Positions 8,626-17,087 of a stretch of 64,000 nucleotides of DNA are shown here, one piece after another. The notes beneath the pieces were generated by a model. The model was not told where the DNA came from and did no database searches. It was given only the letters and a program-made list of their open reading frames with translations. The first letter of the stretch is position 1. Every line of letters begins with the position of its first letter. The position numbers and the translations under genes were made by a program. This stretch comes from Acherontichlamydia pituitae. Its GTDB lineage: Bacteria; Chlamydiota; Chlamydiia; Chlamydiales; Rhabdochlamydiaceae. The DNA lies in NCBI GenBank assembly GCA_019634675.1, contig JAHCAX010000007.1, positions 35,977 to 99,976 of the forward strand. Direction: 5' to 3'.

Positions 8626-8883
8626 AGTTCCTCCTAGTTGATCTGTGGAATGTTAAGCTTTTGTAAAGTTTGGAACTATATTCTTAAATGAAATTCTCTG
8701 CAATTTTTTTTGAAAACACGAGAGAATAGGGTTGCAGACTGCGTGCAGAGCGCTTAATAATGAGGCATAACGATGATTAGAATAGCATAGAGGCGAGTGG
8801 GATCAAGTTTCCCGCTTCATGCGTAAAGAAGAGATCTCAATTGCCGATCAGCCTTTTTGCTGAAAAGCGCGAGGTGCTCAACA

Positions 8884-9375
8884 TTACACCATTTGATGTT
8901 GGTGCTCAGCGTTCCTTTCCGGCTCAAGATTTTCACGTGAAGCAGCGATTGCGCCAATTGCCGCAACACAGCAAACGGTGAAACATAAGCAGCTTCCTAC
9001 GACCAGAACTCCCGCTACAGCTGTCGCTAGCGATGCAGCTGTTAATATAGCTGCTGCTGCGAAGGTGATCGGAAACCCTGCTGCAGTTGCAACAGCATAA
9101 CCAGCTAGCGACCCTAAGATCACTCCAAGGCCAATCCGTGCTACTTTTCCAGCTAGGCCCCAATTTTCCGTTAGGCCTGTTTGATCAAAAATAATAGAAG
9201 TGATGCCTCCAGTCATTCCAGCTGTTGCTCCGAAAATAGCTCCGGCAACAGGATTGATTGTTGTGAATGCTGCGGCTGCTAATGCACCGATTGCAGCTTC
9301 GGCGCCTGTTTGAAAAGCTAGAGTCGCGACTTGGCTCGCGCATGACGTAGGCTGTTGTTCAACGGCATATGACAT
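8884..9375 (-). CDS. Small hydrophobic protein, inclusion-membrane-like, paralogue 2
   Basis: 163 residues. The N-terminus is polar (MSYAVEQQPTSCASQ), then come hydrophobic stretches including AAFTTINPVAGAIFGATAG, LGVILGSLAGYAVATAAGFP and a long third one rich in Ala, Val and Cys (LVVGSCLCFTVCCVAAIGA). The tail is charged (RENLEPERNAEHQHQMV). ATG with GGAG seven bases upstream. The 258-bp gap between it and paralogue 1 shows no gene. Same inferred role as paralogue 1. Confidence 0.75.
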   Translation of the reverse strand: MSYAVEQQPTSCASQVATLAFQTGAEAAIGALAAAAFTTINPVAGAIFGATAGMTGGITSIIFDQTGLTENWGLAGKVARIGLGVILGSLAGYAVATAAGFPITFAAAAILTAASLATAVAGVLVVGSCLCFTVCCVAAIGAIAASRENLEPERNAEHQHQMV

Positions 9376-9541
9376 TTTGTTTCTCCATTAAAAATCCATT
9401 AATGTTAAAAATCGCCCAATTATATTCACTGGTTAATTGCAAGTCAAACTAAATGCCGTTTTATTTCTGTTTATTAGTTTGGATTATTGTTGTCTTTTTT
9501 TTGCAAAATTCATTTGTTATAAATTAAAGATGAAAATTGAA

Positions 9542-9855
9542 TTACAGGGGAACATGTCCATCATCTGTATCGTTCACAGACACTTCATCAAATCCTTCTA
9601 ATAGGCCTGCTTGTGCAAGAGTATAAAATAAAAAATTTCCTATGGTGTCATTGTCAATTGAACCTGATACAGTTAAGGCTGAAAGGGTTGCCAATGTCGC
9701 ACAGCAGAAGACGCTTCCAACCGCTAAAGCAACGCCGATGCCGACAGCTGCGCTTGCGGCTGTCAATAGAGCTGCTGCAGTAATTGTAATGGGCATGCCA
9801 ATGGCATTGCAGAGGGCCCAGGCTGTCGCTATCGAAAGAATTATTGAAAGTTCGT
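9542..9855 (-). pseudogene. 5'-truncated remnant of the hydrophobic paralogue family
   Basis: Translation on the minus strand reads HELSIILSIATAWALCNAIG then MPITITAAALLTAASAAVGI, matching the second half of the protein at 10028-10558 (LSIILSTAAAWALCNAIG, MPITFAAAAVLTAVSAAVGI). A TAG stop lies directly upstream and the first ~95 residues are missing. The C-terminus has diverged (acidic end DEVSVNDTDDGHVPL). An internal ATG at 9796 could still give 84 residues, but no ribosome binding site precedes it and the start falls inside a membrane segment. A decayed gene copy is the best reading. Confidence 0.7.
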
Positions 9856-9963
9856 GCTAGGCAATTTTTAAAATATGATTTGTCTCAAAACCTGCAGAAT
9901 TGCAGACTTTTTATTTATCATTGTAATGTGTGTTGTTTGCGATAATGTGTTGATAAATAAATT

Positions 9964-9998
9964 AAAAAAGCCCTTCTTTCTACTAGAAAGAAGGGCTT
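9964..9998 (-). terminator. Terminator of the gene at 10028-10558
   Basis: Perfect 13-bp hairpin AAGCCCTTCTTTC/GAAAGAAGGGCTT with a TACTA loop, followed on the minus strand by six T. It is among the best terminators in the window. Confidence 0.9.
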
Positions 9999-10027
9999 CA
10001 GGAAAAAAGATTTACATTGTTTATGGC

Positions 10028-10558
10028 TTAGGTAGCTGCTGCTTCTTCGTGAGCATTTATAGCATCGGTTAATCGTTGCATAATTTGTTCAGGATCAATT
10101 GCGCCGCTGCCGATTGCAGCTGCAGCACAGGCCAATACTCCGCATCCAATAACTGTTCCAACTGCTAAACTGACGCCGATCCCGACAGCTGCGCTTACTG
10201 CTGTCAATACAGCTGCTGCTGCAAACGTAATCGGCATGCCAATAGCATTGCAAAGGGCCCATGCTGCTGCTGTCGATAGAATAATGGAAAGTCCGCATTG
10301 GGCTGCTTTTAAAAGTCCATTATTTGCCGAGCACCCTGTATAATTGCAGATCCCGTTGGCGATCAGCGAAGTCACTGTATAGGTTGCGCCGAAAACAGCT
10401 CCGGTGATCGGATTGGTTATTGAAAAAACTGCGCTAGTTAATGCTGTAATGCCTGCTGATCCGGCAATTGAACCTGCAGCTCCAAGAGTTTTTAAGCAGT
10501 TTGTTGCACACGGCGGCAGCGCTGCTGGAGGAGTATCTTGAGAAATTGAATGTGCCAT
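10028..10558 (-). CDS. Small hydrophobic protein, inclusion-membrane-like, paralogue 3
   Basis: 176 residues from the ATG at 10558 (MAHSISQDTPPAALPP), preceded by AAGGA at good spacing; the frame extends to another ATG at 10591 (MPALSINKEFF), also with a purine-rich leader. The shorter start fits the polar N-termini of the paralogues. Hydrophobic blocks include GSAGITALTSAVFSITNPI, LSIILSTAAAWALCNAIG and a long Ala/Val stretch ending LACAAAAIGSG. The tail is DPEQIMQRLTDAINAHEEAA. Strong terminator downstream. Likely an Inc-like membrane protein by architecture; no sequence motif proves it. Confidence 0.72.
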   Translation of the reverse strand: MAHSISQDTPPAALPPCATNCLKTLGAAGSIAGSAGITALTSAVFSITNPITGAVFGATYTVTSLIANGICNYTGCSANNGLLKAAQCGLSIILSTAAAWALCNAIGMPITFAAAAVLTAVSAAVGIGVSLAVGTVIGCGVLACAAAAIGSGAIDPEQIMQRLTDAINAHEEAAAT

Positions 10559-10696
10559 AAAAAATTCCTTGTTAATGGATAGCGCAGGCATTTTACTTTT
10601 CCTGAATGTATTTTTACAAGAGAGTTTGATTTGGTTAATTATTAATATGAAAATTAAAGATTAGTGTTTGATTGGGAGAGTTGCGGACTTTTTTGT

Positions 10697-11617
10697 TTAA
10701 GAATGGAGGAGCTTGACGACTTCCAAATAATCTGTGCTGAATTTTTGAAGCCCGTCTGCAAAGAGGGTGGAGGCCATGGGGTCTTGGGAGAAGAGGGAGT
10801 GGAAGGTGTCTCTATTGATATTTTTTGTTATTTGAGGCCCTGCAGCGGGATCGGATTCGATGGCGAGCCTAGCAATGTTCGGTTGTTCTGAAAGGGCTGC
10901 AAGCAGTTTTGGTCCAATAGTCAGATAATGGGATTGGACAAGGTTCTTAATTTGTTCAATGGAGCGGAAACTGGCTGCCATGACCTGGGTTCTACAGCCC
11001 AGTTGTTTGGCATGTGCCAGGATTTGCTGGACAAAGTGAACGCCTGGATCTGCATTGACAGCTCTGTTTGGTTCATGAGCAGCAAACCAATCGGAGACTC
11101 TGCCGACATAAGGCGCGATCATTGTTGCATTGGCCTCGAACGCGGCGGTTGCTTGGAACAGAGAGAAAATCAGGGTAATGTTGCACCGGACCTGCTCCTT
11201 TTCTAAGATTTTGGCAGCAGAAACGCCTTCCCAGGATGCGGGGATTTTTAAGATGAGCCGTTTGCAGTCGGCGCCGGCATCTTCAAACAAGGAGATTAAT
11301 CGGCGGCATCGGGCGAGGATTTTTTCCGTATCGAAAGTGATCTGCGGATCGATCTGCGTGCTTAACGTTCCGGGGATCTCTTTTAAAATAGTAGATCCGA
11401 TGGCGACGAGGAGGTGATCGTAGGATAGGTCTGGCTCGCTGCCCCCTTTTTTTCTAACTAAGTCGAGCAGCTCATGATACTCAGGGGAGATGATGGCTTG
11501 CCGGATCAGGGTTTGGTTATTGGTGGCGTGATCTAGCTTAAAGCGCCTGATCTCAGAGAGGCTGGCAGTATCTGCTGCCAGCTGAGTTTTTTTCTTTAAA
11601 GCATCCAAAAGCGACAT
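10697..11617 (-). CDS. Transaldolase-like protein, second tandem copy, catalytic Glu replaced
   Basis: 306 residues from ATG 11617 (MSLLDALKKKTQLAADT); the open frame runs further upstream but into the neighbouring gene. Class I transaldolase fold: Asp16, Asn34, the Schiff-base Lys124 in LKIPASWEG, CNITLIFSLFQA and APYVGRVSDW are present. The position of E. coli TalB Glu96, kept as STEVD in the upstream copy, reads STQID here (Gln88), DATTNPS has become HATNNQT, and about 7 residues are missing between Asn34 and Gln88. Reduced, altered or lost activity is therefore likely (inference). It starts 11 bp after the stop of the first copy without a clear ribosome binding site, suggesting translational coupling. 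Confidence 0.85.
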   Translation of the reverse strand: MSLLDALKKKTQLAADTASLSEIRRFKLDHATNNQTLIRQAIISPEYHELLDLVRKKGGSEPDLSYDHLLVAIGSTILKEIPGTLSTQIDPQITFDTEKILARCRRLISLFEDAGADCKRLILKIPASWEGVSAAKILEKEQVRCNITLIFSLFQATAAFEANATMIAPYVGRVSDWFAAHEPNRAVNADPGVHFVQQILAHAKQLGCRTQVMAASFRSIEQIKNLVQSHYLTIGPKLLAALSEQPNIARLAIESDPAAGPQITKNINRDTFHSLFSQDPMASTLFADGLQKFSTDYLEVVKLLHS

Positions 11618-11628
11618 GAATGATTCGA

Positions 11629-12585
11629 TTAAAGACGTTGCATCAGAGTTTTTTCGAGTTTGACGAGGTCCTTGGCAAAATTGCGGATCCCTTCGGACAG
11701 CTTGTCGTTTGCCATCGGATTGTCGCAAAGCATCCAGCGGAACGTCTTTTCATCGAGGTCGATCTTATCAATGTTCATTTTCTTAGCAGCTTCCGCATCG
11801 AGCTTTTTTGGAACATCGCCTTGGGCGTTTTGAAGCTCTTCGAGAAGTTTTGGAGCGATTGTCAGCAGGTCGCAGCCGGCAAGTTCCGTGATCTCATCGG
11901 CATTCCTAAAGCTTGCTCCCATGATCTGGGTCTTGATCCCGAACTTCTTGTAATAATGAAAGATCTGTGTGACGGAAATGACCCCTGGGTCTTCTGCCGG
12001 AGGATAGGACTCTTTGCCTTCGCTTTTTTTGTACCAGTCCAAGATCCTGCCGACAAAGGGGGAGATGAGGGTTGCATGGGCATCGGCGCAGCCGATCGCT
12101 TGGCATAGGGAGAACATCAGCGTCATATTGCAATGGATCCCTTCTTTTTCCAAGATCTCTGCGGCCTTGATCCCTTCCCAGGTCGAGGCGAGCTTGATGA
12201 GGACTCTTTTTCTGTCGATCTTCGCAGCTTCGTAGAGGGAGATGAGCCTGCGGGCTTTTTCTACGCTCCCTTTGACATCAAAAGAAAGGCGGGCATCGAC
12301 CTCTGTTGAAACGCGGCCTGGGACGACCTTTAATATTTCAAGTCCGAAGTTGACAAAGACCTTATCGATGATCGCTTCAAGCTGGTTTTTAGGGGAAGTT
12401 GCATTTTTTTTGCCCCACTGGATCGCCTCTTCGATGAGGAACTGGTACTCAGGCTTTGTGGAGGCTGCTAGGATGAGGGATGGATTTGTCGTTGCGTCTG
12501 TCGGATGGTATTTTTTGATTTCTTCAAACTCACCGGTATCGGAAACGATGGTGGTGAGTTTTTTGAGTTGTTCCAGCTTGTTCAT
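11629..12585 (-). CDS. tal: Transaldolase
   Basis: 318 residues from ATG 12585 (MNKLEQLKKL), with GGGG eight bases upstream. Transfers a dihydroxyacetone unit between sugar phosphates in the pentose phosphate pathway. Conserved class I TalB-type residues: Asp16 (SDTGEF), Asn34 (DATTNPS), Glu95 (STEVDARLSFD), Schiff-base Lys131 (IKLASTWEG), then CNMTLMFSLCQA, ISPFVGRILDWY and MGASFRN. Length is normal for the family. A transaldolase gene near the V-ATPase operon is also the arrangement in Chlamydia. Likely co-transcribed with the downstream copy. Confidence 0.95.
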   Translation of the reverse strand: MNKLEQLKKLTTIVSDTGEFEEIKKYHPTDATTNPSLILAASTKPEYQFLIEEAIQWGKKNATSPKNQLEAIIDKVFVNFGLEILKVVPGRVSTEVDARLSFDVKGSVEKARRLISLYEAAKIDRKRVLIKLASTWEGIKAAEILEKEGIHCNMTLMFSLCQAIGCADAHATLISPFVGRILDWYKKSEGKESYPPAEDPGVISVTQIFHYYKKFGIKTQIMGASFRNADEITELAGCDLLTIAPKLLEELQNAQGDVPKKLDAEAAKKMNIDKIDLDEKTFRWMLCDNPMANDKLSEGIRNFAKDLVKLEKTLMQRL

Positions 12586-12685
12586 CAGTTTTTCCCCATA
12601 AAAGTCAAAAAAGTTTGAAAGAAATTGTAAAACGCTATGGCATAGCTTCAATCCTTCAAGAAACCTTAGTATACTGATCGAAGAA

Positions 12686-13195
12686 TTAGAACGGAAGGTG
12701 AAAGGGGTTTGGGAAGAGGGGGTTTTGCTGCATTTTTTTGAATTTCTCAGAAAAATCGGAGGCGGTTAGCTGGGCCGAGTAACCAGATATCTTAATCTCG
12801 ATAGGCAGGTCCTTTTGAAGGGATCCGATCAGCAGGTTGACCGCCTCTTCAGGAAGCAGCAGCCTTTGCCCTCCTTCTCTCCGCACGGCTTCGAAACGAT
12901 GTTTTTCAGAACCAACAGTAAGAATGACAAAAGCATGTTTGGGGTCGTCTTTTAACGCGGGGATCGGAGTCGAATGGACATTGAGATAGACGTAGAGATT
13001 TTTGCTCGTATTCAGAAATTCAACGTCGATCCCGTGGATAGGATCGCCGGCAGGAAAGATAAGCTTGGTGGAATTGAAAGCGGAGCTGCCCGATTCGACC
13101 CGGTCAAGAGACCAACGACTGCCCGATCTGCAGCTTGTTAGCATTGCGGTGAGCAAGGCGAACATGCAGAGGTACTGGGCTAGCATGTGAAGCAT
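12686..13195 (-). CDS. Putative lipoprotein of unknown function
   Basis: 169 residues with a lipoprotein signal: hydrophobic LAQYLCMFALLTAML followed by lipobox LTSC (Cys22). The mature part (GSRWSLDRVESGSSAFNSTK onward) is a soluble domain I do not recognise; it may be beta-rich. ATG codons at residues 1 and 4 are both possible and neither has a strong ribosome binding site. It lies downstream of the gene at 13273-13803 but is separated from it by a terminator, so it has its own promoter. Confidence 0.75.
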   Translation of the reverse strand: MLHMLAQYLCMFALLTAMLTSCRSGSRWSLDRVESGSSAFNSTKLIFPAGDPIHGIDVEFLNTSKNLYVYLNVHSTPIPALKDDPKHAFVILTVGSEKHRFEAVRREGGQRLLLPEEAVNLLIGSLQKDLPIEIKISGYSAQLTASDFSEKFKKMQQNPLFPNPFHLPF

Positions 13196-13233
13196 GAAGT
13201 AACTATTTGCAAATTTTGCAATTCCTACTCATG

Positions 13234-13265
13234 AAAAAAGCCCCGAATTCATTCAAACCGGGGCT
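13234..13265 (-). terminator. Terminator of the gene at 13273-13803
   Basis: AGCCCCG (13239-13245) pairs with CGGGGCT (13259-13265), loop 13 bases, followed on the minus strand by TTTTT. Confidence 0.85.
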
Positions 13266-13272
13266 CAATCAT

Positions 13273-13803
13273 TTATTTCTTGTGGTGATGGTGGTGTTTG
13301 CTATGTCCGTGGTTTTGAGACACAAGGATCAATGCGGTCACAGCGATCGCCACAGTCACGACTGCAAGGGCGATATTCGACCACATTTTTTTCTTTGCAG
13401 TTTTAGAGCCTTCTGTTGAAGCTTCGCCGACAGGGGTTCCCTCATCTTCTGATTCAGGCTCTGTAGCCAGCGTGCTTTGTTCAGCAGGTTCTTGGACGGG
13501 AACAGGGTTTGATGCAGAGGCTTCGGAGGCGTTAGGCGCCGGTGTTGATGCTGGTGCATCAGCCTCAGGGCGGTCTGGTTCAGGGGAATGTGCTGGCGCA
13601 GCGGCCTCTGGGCCATTGTGCTGGTGAGCGCTGGAAGGCGCATCTGTGCCTCCCATCTCAGGCTCTGGGATGCTTGTCGGTGAGGTGGAACTGCTGCCAG
13701 GTTCTAGTTTGGGTGCGATCGTTGGAGCAGGATCTTGAGCTCTAAGGTAGGGCGTTAAAAGCATGGATACGATCGTTAAGGCTGATAGGAATGGTTTTTT
13801 CAT
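13273..13803 (-). CDS. Exported Pro/Ala/Glu-rich protein with C-terminal anchor and His-rich tail
   Basis: 176 residues. N-terminal signal peptide (MKKPFLSALTIVSMLL, likely cleavage after YLRA), then about 115 low-complexity residues rich in Pro, Ala, Ser and Glu. One C-terminal membrane helix follows (NIALAVVTVAIAVTALILV) and then the tail QNHGHSKHHHHHKK. The five-His run could bind metal ions, or simply be a positive stop-transfer tail. Start supported by AGGG just upstream. It belongs to a run of exported proteins (12686-15386) between tal and the V-ATPase. Function unknown. Confidence 0.75.
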   Translation of the reverse strand: MKKPFLSALTIVSMLLTPYLRAQDPAPTIAPKLEPGSSSTSPTSIPEPEMGGTDAPSSAHQHNGPEAAAPAHSPEPDRPEADAPASTPAPNASEASASNPVPVQEPAEQSTLATEPESEDEGTPVGEASTEGSKTAKKKMWSNIALAVVTVAIAVTALILVSQNHGHSKHHHHHKK

Positions 13804-13875
13804 AGTGCCCTGCTTGGTTATTGGTCGTCGATAGTTAGTTGTAGTTGGATATTGGATATCAGTCTTTATAAATTG

Positions 13876-15111
13876 TTAAGGTGTATTTTGTCCATCCTCG
13901 ATCAAGCTCTCAGAAGGGAGGGTGGCCTCCGCATGGCAAATGGGATCAACTGGGAGCGTTGCCAGTTCATCCTGTCCAAGAAGAACTTCTTCAGAAAGAG
14001 GCTCGTTGCAATCGGCTGCTTCCATTTCAGAATCGACGTTCTGAGAAACTGAAAGGGGCTCCTCTTCGAATGATAAATCTAGCTCGCTATCGTCGGAAAT
14101 GAGATCGTCTGGAAGCTGCGCAGCAGCAGTGAGGTCGGTGGAGATCTCTTGTTCAGAAAGATTGTCTGCGAGAGAACTTTTTTCGTTGAAGTCGATGATG
14201 TGCTCATCACTATCGGCGATCTCGACTGCTTCTTCAGCAAGAAAGTGTTCTTCAAGCTCGTCCGCGTTCAGGGAATTGAGTTCTGCTAGGACTTCTTCAG
14301 GCTGGACTTTGGTCGGAGGGACCAGCGCGATCATTTTTTCCTGGATGCTCTTCAGCATAAGGATTTGCCAATGAGGTCCCATGTCCTCGAATTCTTGCAG
14401 GACAGCATTTTGGAAAGGGAGCCAATGCTCTTTTTGAAATCTGGACTCTGCTAGCGAGACAACGCCTTGCTCCACTGTCTTTTCCCAGGATGAAATGAGG
14501 CGTTCGCTCCGCTCTTTCAAGGAATCGCGTCTTTCCATTTGCGGAACAGTGCTGATCAGATCGGATGTGATCTGCAAGGATCGAAACGTAGCTTGGAAAT
14601 CCTTGTAGTATTGGGCGATCTGTTCTTTTAAGGCGGCAGCTGTGACGACATACGTGCAGCCTTGTTTAACTAAGATGAGCTGGAGCATACGGACGGGACC
14701 GAATTCTGTGTCCGTATCGATCTCTGTCAATTGGCCGATGCCTGACTGGGTATGCACCTTGCCGAGCTGTCGCCAACGGTTGCGCTTATCGGACTCATAG
14801 ATTTGCCGGATCACATTCAAGTATTCGGGCAAAGAGAGGTTCGATTTTTCGATAGCGAGGTTGACCGATGGGGAAAAGCCGGTGCCCGATTTTTTTAGGA
14901 AAGCGATTTGTACGCTTTTTGCTAAAAATTTCGGATCCGCGATCTCCCAGCCTGCAGGCGGCGTGATGTAGCTGAATGTTTGGTGCTGCTCTGTTTCGAT
15001 GTTTTGCTTTTCCCCAGCGGGATGGGCCCAAGATAAGGCAGGGACGAGCAATAAAGAAAAAGCGGTCACGCAGATAAGGACTTTGGAGCCAGCGCTCCTG
15101 ATTTTTTGCAT
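13876..15111 (-). CDS. Exported protein of unknown function with acidic C-terminal half
   Basis: 411 residues from ATG 15111 (MQKIRSAGSKVLICV), six bases after the stop of the upstream gene; the longer open frame would overlap that gene and bury the signal peptide. Signal peptide ends around ALSWA/HPAGE. Residues ~35-175 form a compact domain (TPPAGWEIADPKFLAKSVQI to DFQATFRSLQI) that recalls small exported PsbP/DUF1795-like domains; not certain. Residues ~280-411 are strongly acidic (many Glu/Asp/Ser runs) and probably disordered. The position next to the V-ATPase operon corresponds to where Chlamydia also has uncharacterised genes, but homology cannot be judged. Confidence 0.75.
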   Translation of the reverse strand: MQKIRSAGSKVLICVTAFSLLLVPALSWAHPAGEKQNIETEQHQTFSYITPPAGWEIADPKFLAKSVQIAFLKKSGTGFSPSVNLAIEKSNLSLPEYLNVIRQIYESDKRNRWRQLGKVHTQSGIGQLTEIDTDTEFGPVRMLQLILVKQGCTYVVTAAALKEQIAQYYKDFQATFRSLQITSDLISTVPQMERRDSLKERSERLISSWEKTVEQGVVSLAESRFQKEHWLPFQNAVLQEFEDMGPHWQILMLKSIQEKMIALVPPTKVQPEEVLAELNSLNADELEEHFLAEEAVEIADSDEHIIDFNEKSSLADNLSEQEISTDLTAAAQLPDDLISDDSELDLSFEEEPLSVSQNVDSEMEAADCNEPLSEEVLLGQDELATLPVDPICHAEATLPSESLIEDGQNTP

Positions 15112-15116
15112 TGGCT

Positions 15117-15386
15117 CTATGGACATACGTGGGCGTTGTTGTGTGCAGTAGAAGCTGTGCTTTGATGAAGGACCGATGCTACAATACCGATCACCGCGGC
15201 AAGTCCAAGGCCCCATCCCAGCATAGAGACAGCAATTGCGGAAAAGGCCCCATCTTGCGATCCCGTGCCAGTTCGCCAAAGTGCCTCTGTTTCCTCTTTC
15301 CATTGGTTAAGGTCATTTTCGGCAAAGGCCTGGGAGGAGCAGAACACGATTGATAAAACAAGGGTTGCCGTGATGATTTTTCGCAT
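15117..15386 (-). CDS. Small exported membrane protein
   Basis: 89 residues. Signal peptide MRKIITATLVLSIVFCSSQAFA, then a short polar part and one hydrophobic helix (FSAIAVSMLGWGLGLAAVIG). It ends in a short tail with His and Cys (TAHNNAHVCP). GAGG lies nine bases upstream of the ATG. It is the first gene of a likely two-gene unit with 13876-15111 (gap 5 bp). Architecture (signal, linker, one helix, His-containing tail) resembles the protein at 13273-13803. Confidence 0.7.
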   Translation of the reverse strand: MRKIITATLVLSIVFCSSQAFAENDLNQWKEETEALWRTGTGSQDGAFSAIAVSMLGWGLGLAAVIGIVASVLHQSTASTAHNNAHVCP

Positions 15387-15644
15387 GGAGAAAATCCTCG
15401 TTTAGAACTAAAGGCGCTACAAAATATTATTTCGTAATCAATCGTTATGACACAGCCAAGACTTTCGTGCAATTTTTCTTTTTGCGCCAACAGGGGGGCT
15501 TGCAGCGCTCCATAACAAACTTTAGCCATAAGCAAAAATGGGATTGAAAAATATCCTTGTAAAGACAATAAATTTAGGATGAGATATTTTAGTAACGTCG
15601 GCCTGATAAAGGGTCGAGCGAAACCATGGAGTGTCATAGGGCCA

Positions 15645-16265
15645 ATGGAAACTGGAAAAGATAAAGTAAAGAAGATCTGCGACGTTCTTCGACGGGAAAC
15701 TCTCGAACCTGCCAAAAAGCAAGCCGAGGAGACTATCTCTACGGCAAGGCAAGACGCCGAGAGGATGATCGAGGAGGCTCGGTTGACGATCCAACGAATG
15801 GAATATGAGGCCAAGCAAGAGATTGAGCGGCAGAAAACCGTGTTCCAGTCATCCCTGTCCCAGGCTTGCAAACAAGCTGTCGAAGCGCTTAGGCAAAGCA
15901 TTGAAGACAAGCTGTTCAATCCTGAACTGATGCGCCTGATCACCAAACAGACGCAGGACCCGCAGCTTTTAGCGCAGCTTGTCAAGGCTGTTGTGAGCGC
16001 AGTTGAAAAAGAGGGGCTTGAGGCGAACTTGACCGTTTATGTTCCTGCAGCCGTCCCTGCGAAATCGATCAATTCCCTTTTAGGGGCTGAAATTCTGGAG
16101 CGCCTTAAGGAAAAAAGCGTTCTGATCGGGCCGCTTACTGGAGGGATCGAGGTCAAGCTCCACAAAGAAAACATCACTGTGGATATTTCCGATGCTGCAT
16201 TGAAAGAGATCATTGCTGCCTATATCCGCAAAGACTTCCGCGAGCTTTTTTTCGGAAAAAATTAG
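15645..16265 (+). CDS. atpE: V-type ATP synthase subunit E
   Basis: 207 residues from ATG 15645 (METGKDKVKKICDVLRRETL), which matches the usual start of chlamydial AtpE; the frame is open further to 15579 but with a non-family N-terminus. Peripheral-stalk subunit of the archaeal/V-type ATPase, forming a long coiled coil (residues ~15-95, rich in Glu, Lys, Ala and Gln) and a globular C-terminal domain (LIGPLTGGIEVKLHKENITV). First gene of the seven-gene operon. A weak promoter candidate (TTGAAA at 15544) lies upstream but has no convincing -10. Confidence 0.9.
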   Translation: METGKDKVKKICDVLRRETLEPAKKQAEETISTARQDAERMIEEARLTIQRMEYEAKQEIERQKTVFQSSLSQACKQAVEALRQSIEDKLFNPELMRLITKQTQDPQLLAQLVKAVVSAVEKEGLEANLTVYVPAAVPAKSINSLLGAEILERLKEKSVLIGPLTGGIEVKLHKENITVDISDAALKEIIAAYIRKDFRELFFGKN

Positions 16266-16280
16266 AAGGTTTGGGCTCTA

Positions 16281-17054
16281 ATGGGTAACTATTATTTTTT
16301 GGCGCCTTCTTTGCCTCCTCTGTTGTTGCGTGATAAGCCTGACATCACTTTTGAAGAGTTGAAGATGCGCCTCGCTGTCAATCTCGACAAAAGCGATCTG
16401 CTCCTGGCCCGGACGTTGATGCGGTTTACCGATATTTGCAACATCCGCAATTTGTTTATGGAGGAGACGATCGACTTGCGCGGAACGATGACGGAAAAGG
16501 AACTCGACGAGGCATTGCTCGTACGTGCTGGTTTGCCCAATTACGTATTTGAATTTCTCGACGAGTTTGAGAAAACTCAAGACAGGATCCGTCAATTTTC
16601 AGCCCTCTTGGCACGGTTTTTTCAGGAAGAGATCCCTAAGCTCAAGGGATTTTTGAAAAAGTATTTCACGTTTGAAAGGGAGTGGAGGCTTGTCCTAGTT
16701 GGAATCCGCGCCAAACAGCTTGGCTGTGATCTTACCAGAGAACTGCAGTTTGAGGACTTTGCCGATCCGTTCGTTGCGCAGATCTTGGCGCAAAAAGATG
16801 CCGACCGATATGAGCCGCCGATGGAGTATAGTGAACTGAGCGAACTGATCGTTGCGACATACCCTGATGCCTGGGAGCAGCACAAGGCCTTTGCAGAATA
16901 CCGGTTCAAAAAAGTTGAAGAAATGGCGGAAGACTCCCTGTTTTCTATCGATGTTATTTTAGCTTATATGGCACGCTTGATGATCATCGAACAGTACAAT
17001 GAGCTTGATGAAGAAAAAGGACAGATGATCTTAGAGACTTTTGTCCATAAGTAA
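16281..17054 (+). CDS. DUF2764 protein, V-ATPase operon (probable C-type subunit)
   Basis: 257 residues, starting MGNYYFLAPSLPPLLL, typical of the DUF2764 family found between atpE and atpA in chlamydial, spirochaete and Bacteroidetes V-type ATPase operons. Mostly helical with charged segments (FLDEFEKTQDRIRQFSALLA). By position it probably takes the place of subunit C/d, linking the central stalk to the membrane ring; this is inference from synteny. The frame begins 15 bp after atpE. Confidence 0.85.
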   Translation: MGNYYFLAPSLPPLLLRDKPDITFEELKMRLAVNLDKSDLLLARTLMRFTDICNIRNLFMEETIDLRGTMTEKELDEALLVRAGLPNYVFEFLDEFEKTQDRIRQFSALLARFFQEEIPKLKGFLKKYFTFEREWRLVLVGIRAKQLGCDLTRELQFEDFADPFVAQILAQKDADRYEPPMEYSELSELIVATYPDAWEQHKAFAEYRFKKVEEMAEDSLFSIDVILAYMARLMIIEQYNELDEEKGQMILETFVHK

Positions 17055-17087
17055 GCTTACTCGCATACACTACAATTGAGTTGAAGG

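Noticed and set aside
8216..8641. Open frame of 141 codons on the plus strand
   Set aside because: It is the antisense shadow of the hydrophobic gene at 8155-8625, which has an excellent ribosome binding site.
15191..15985. 264-codon minus-strand frame over the atpE start
   Set aside because: Shadow of atpE and the exported gene at 15117; composition and content do not match a protein family.
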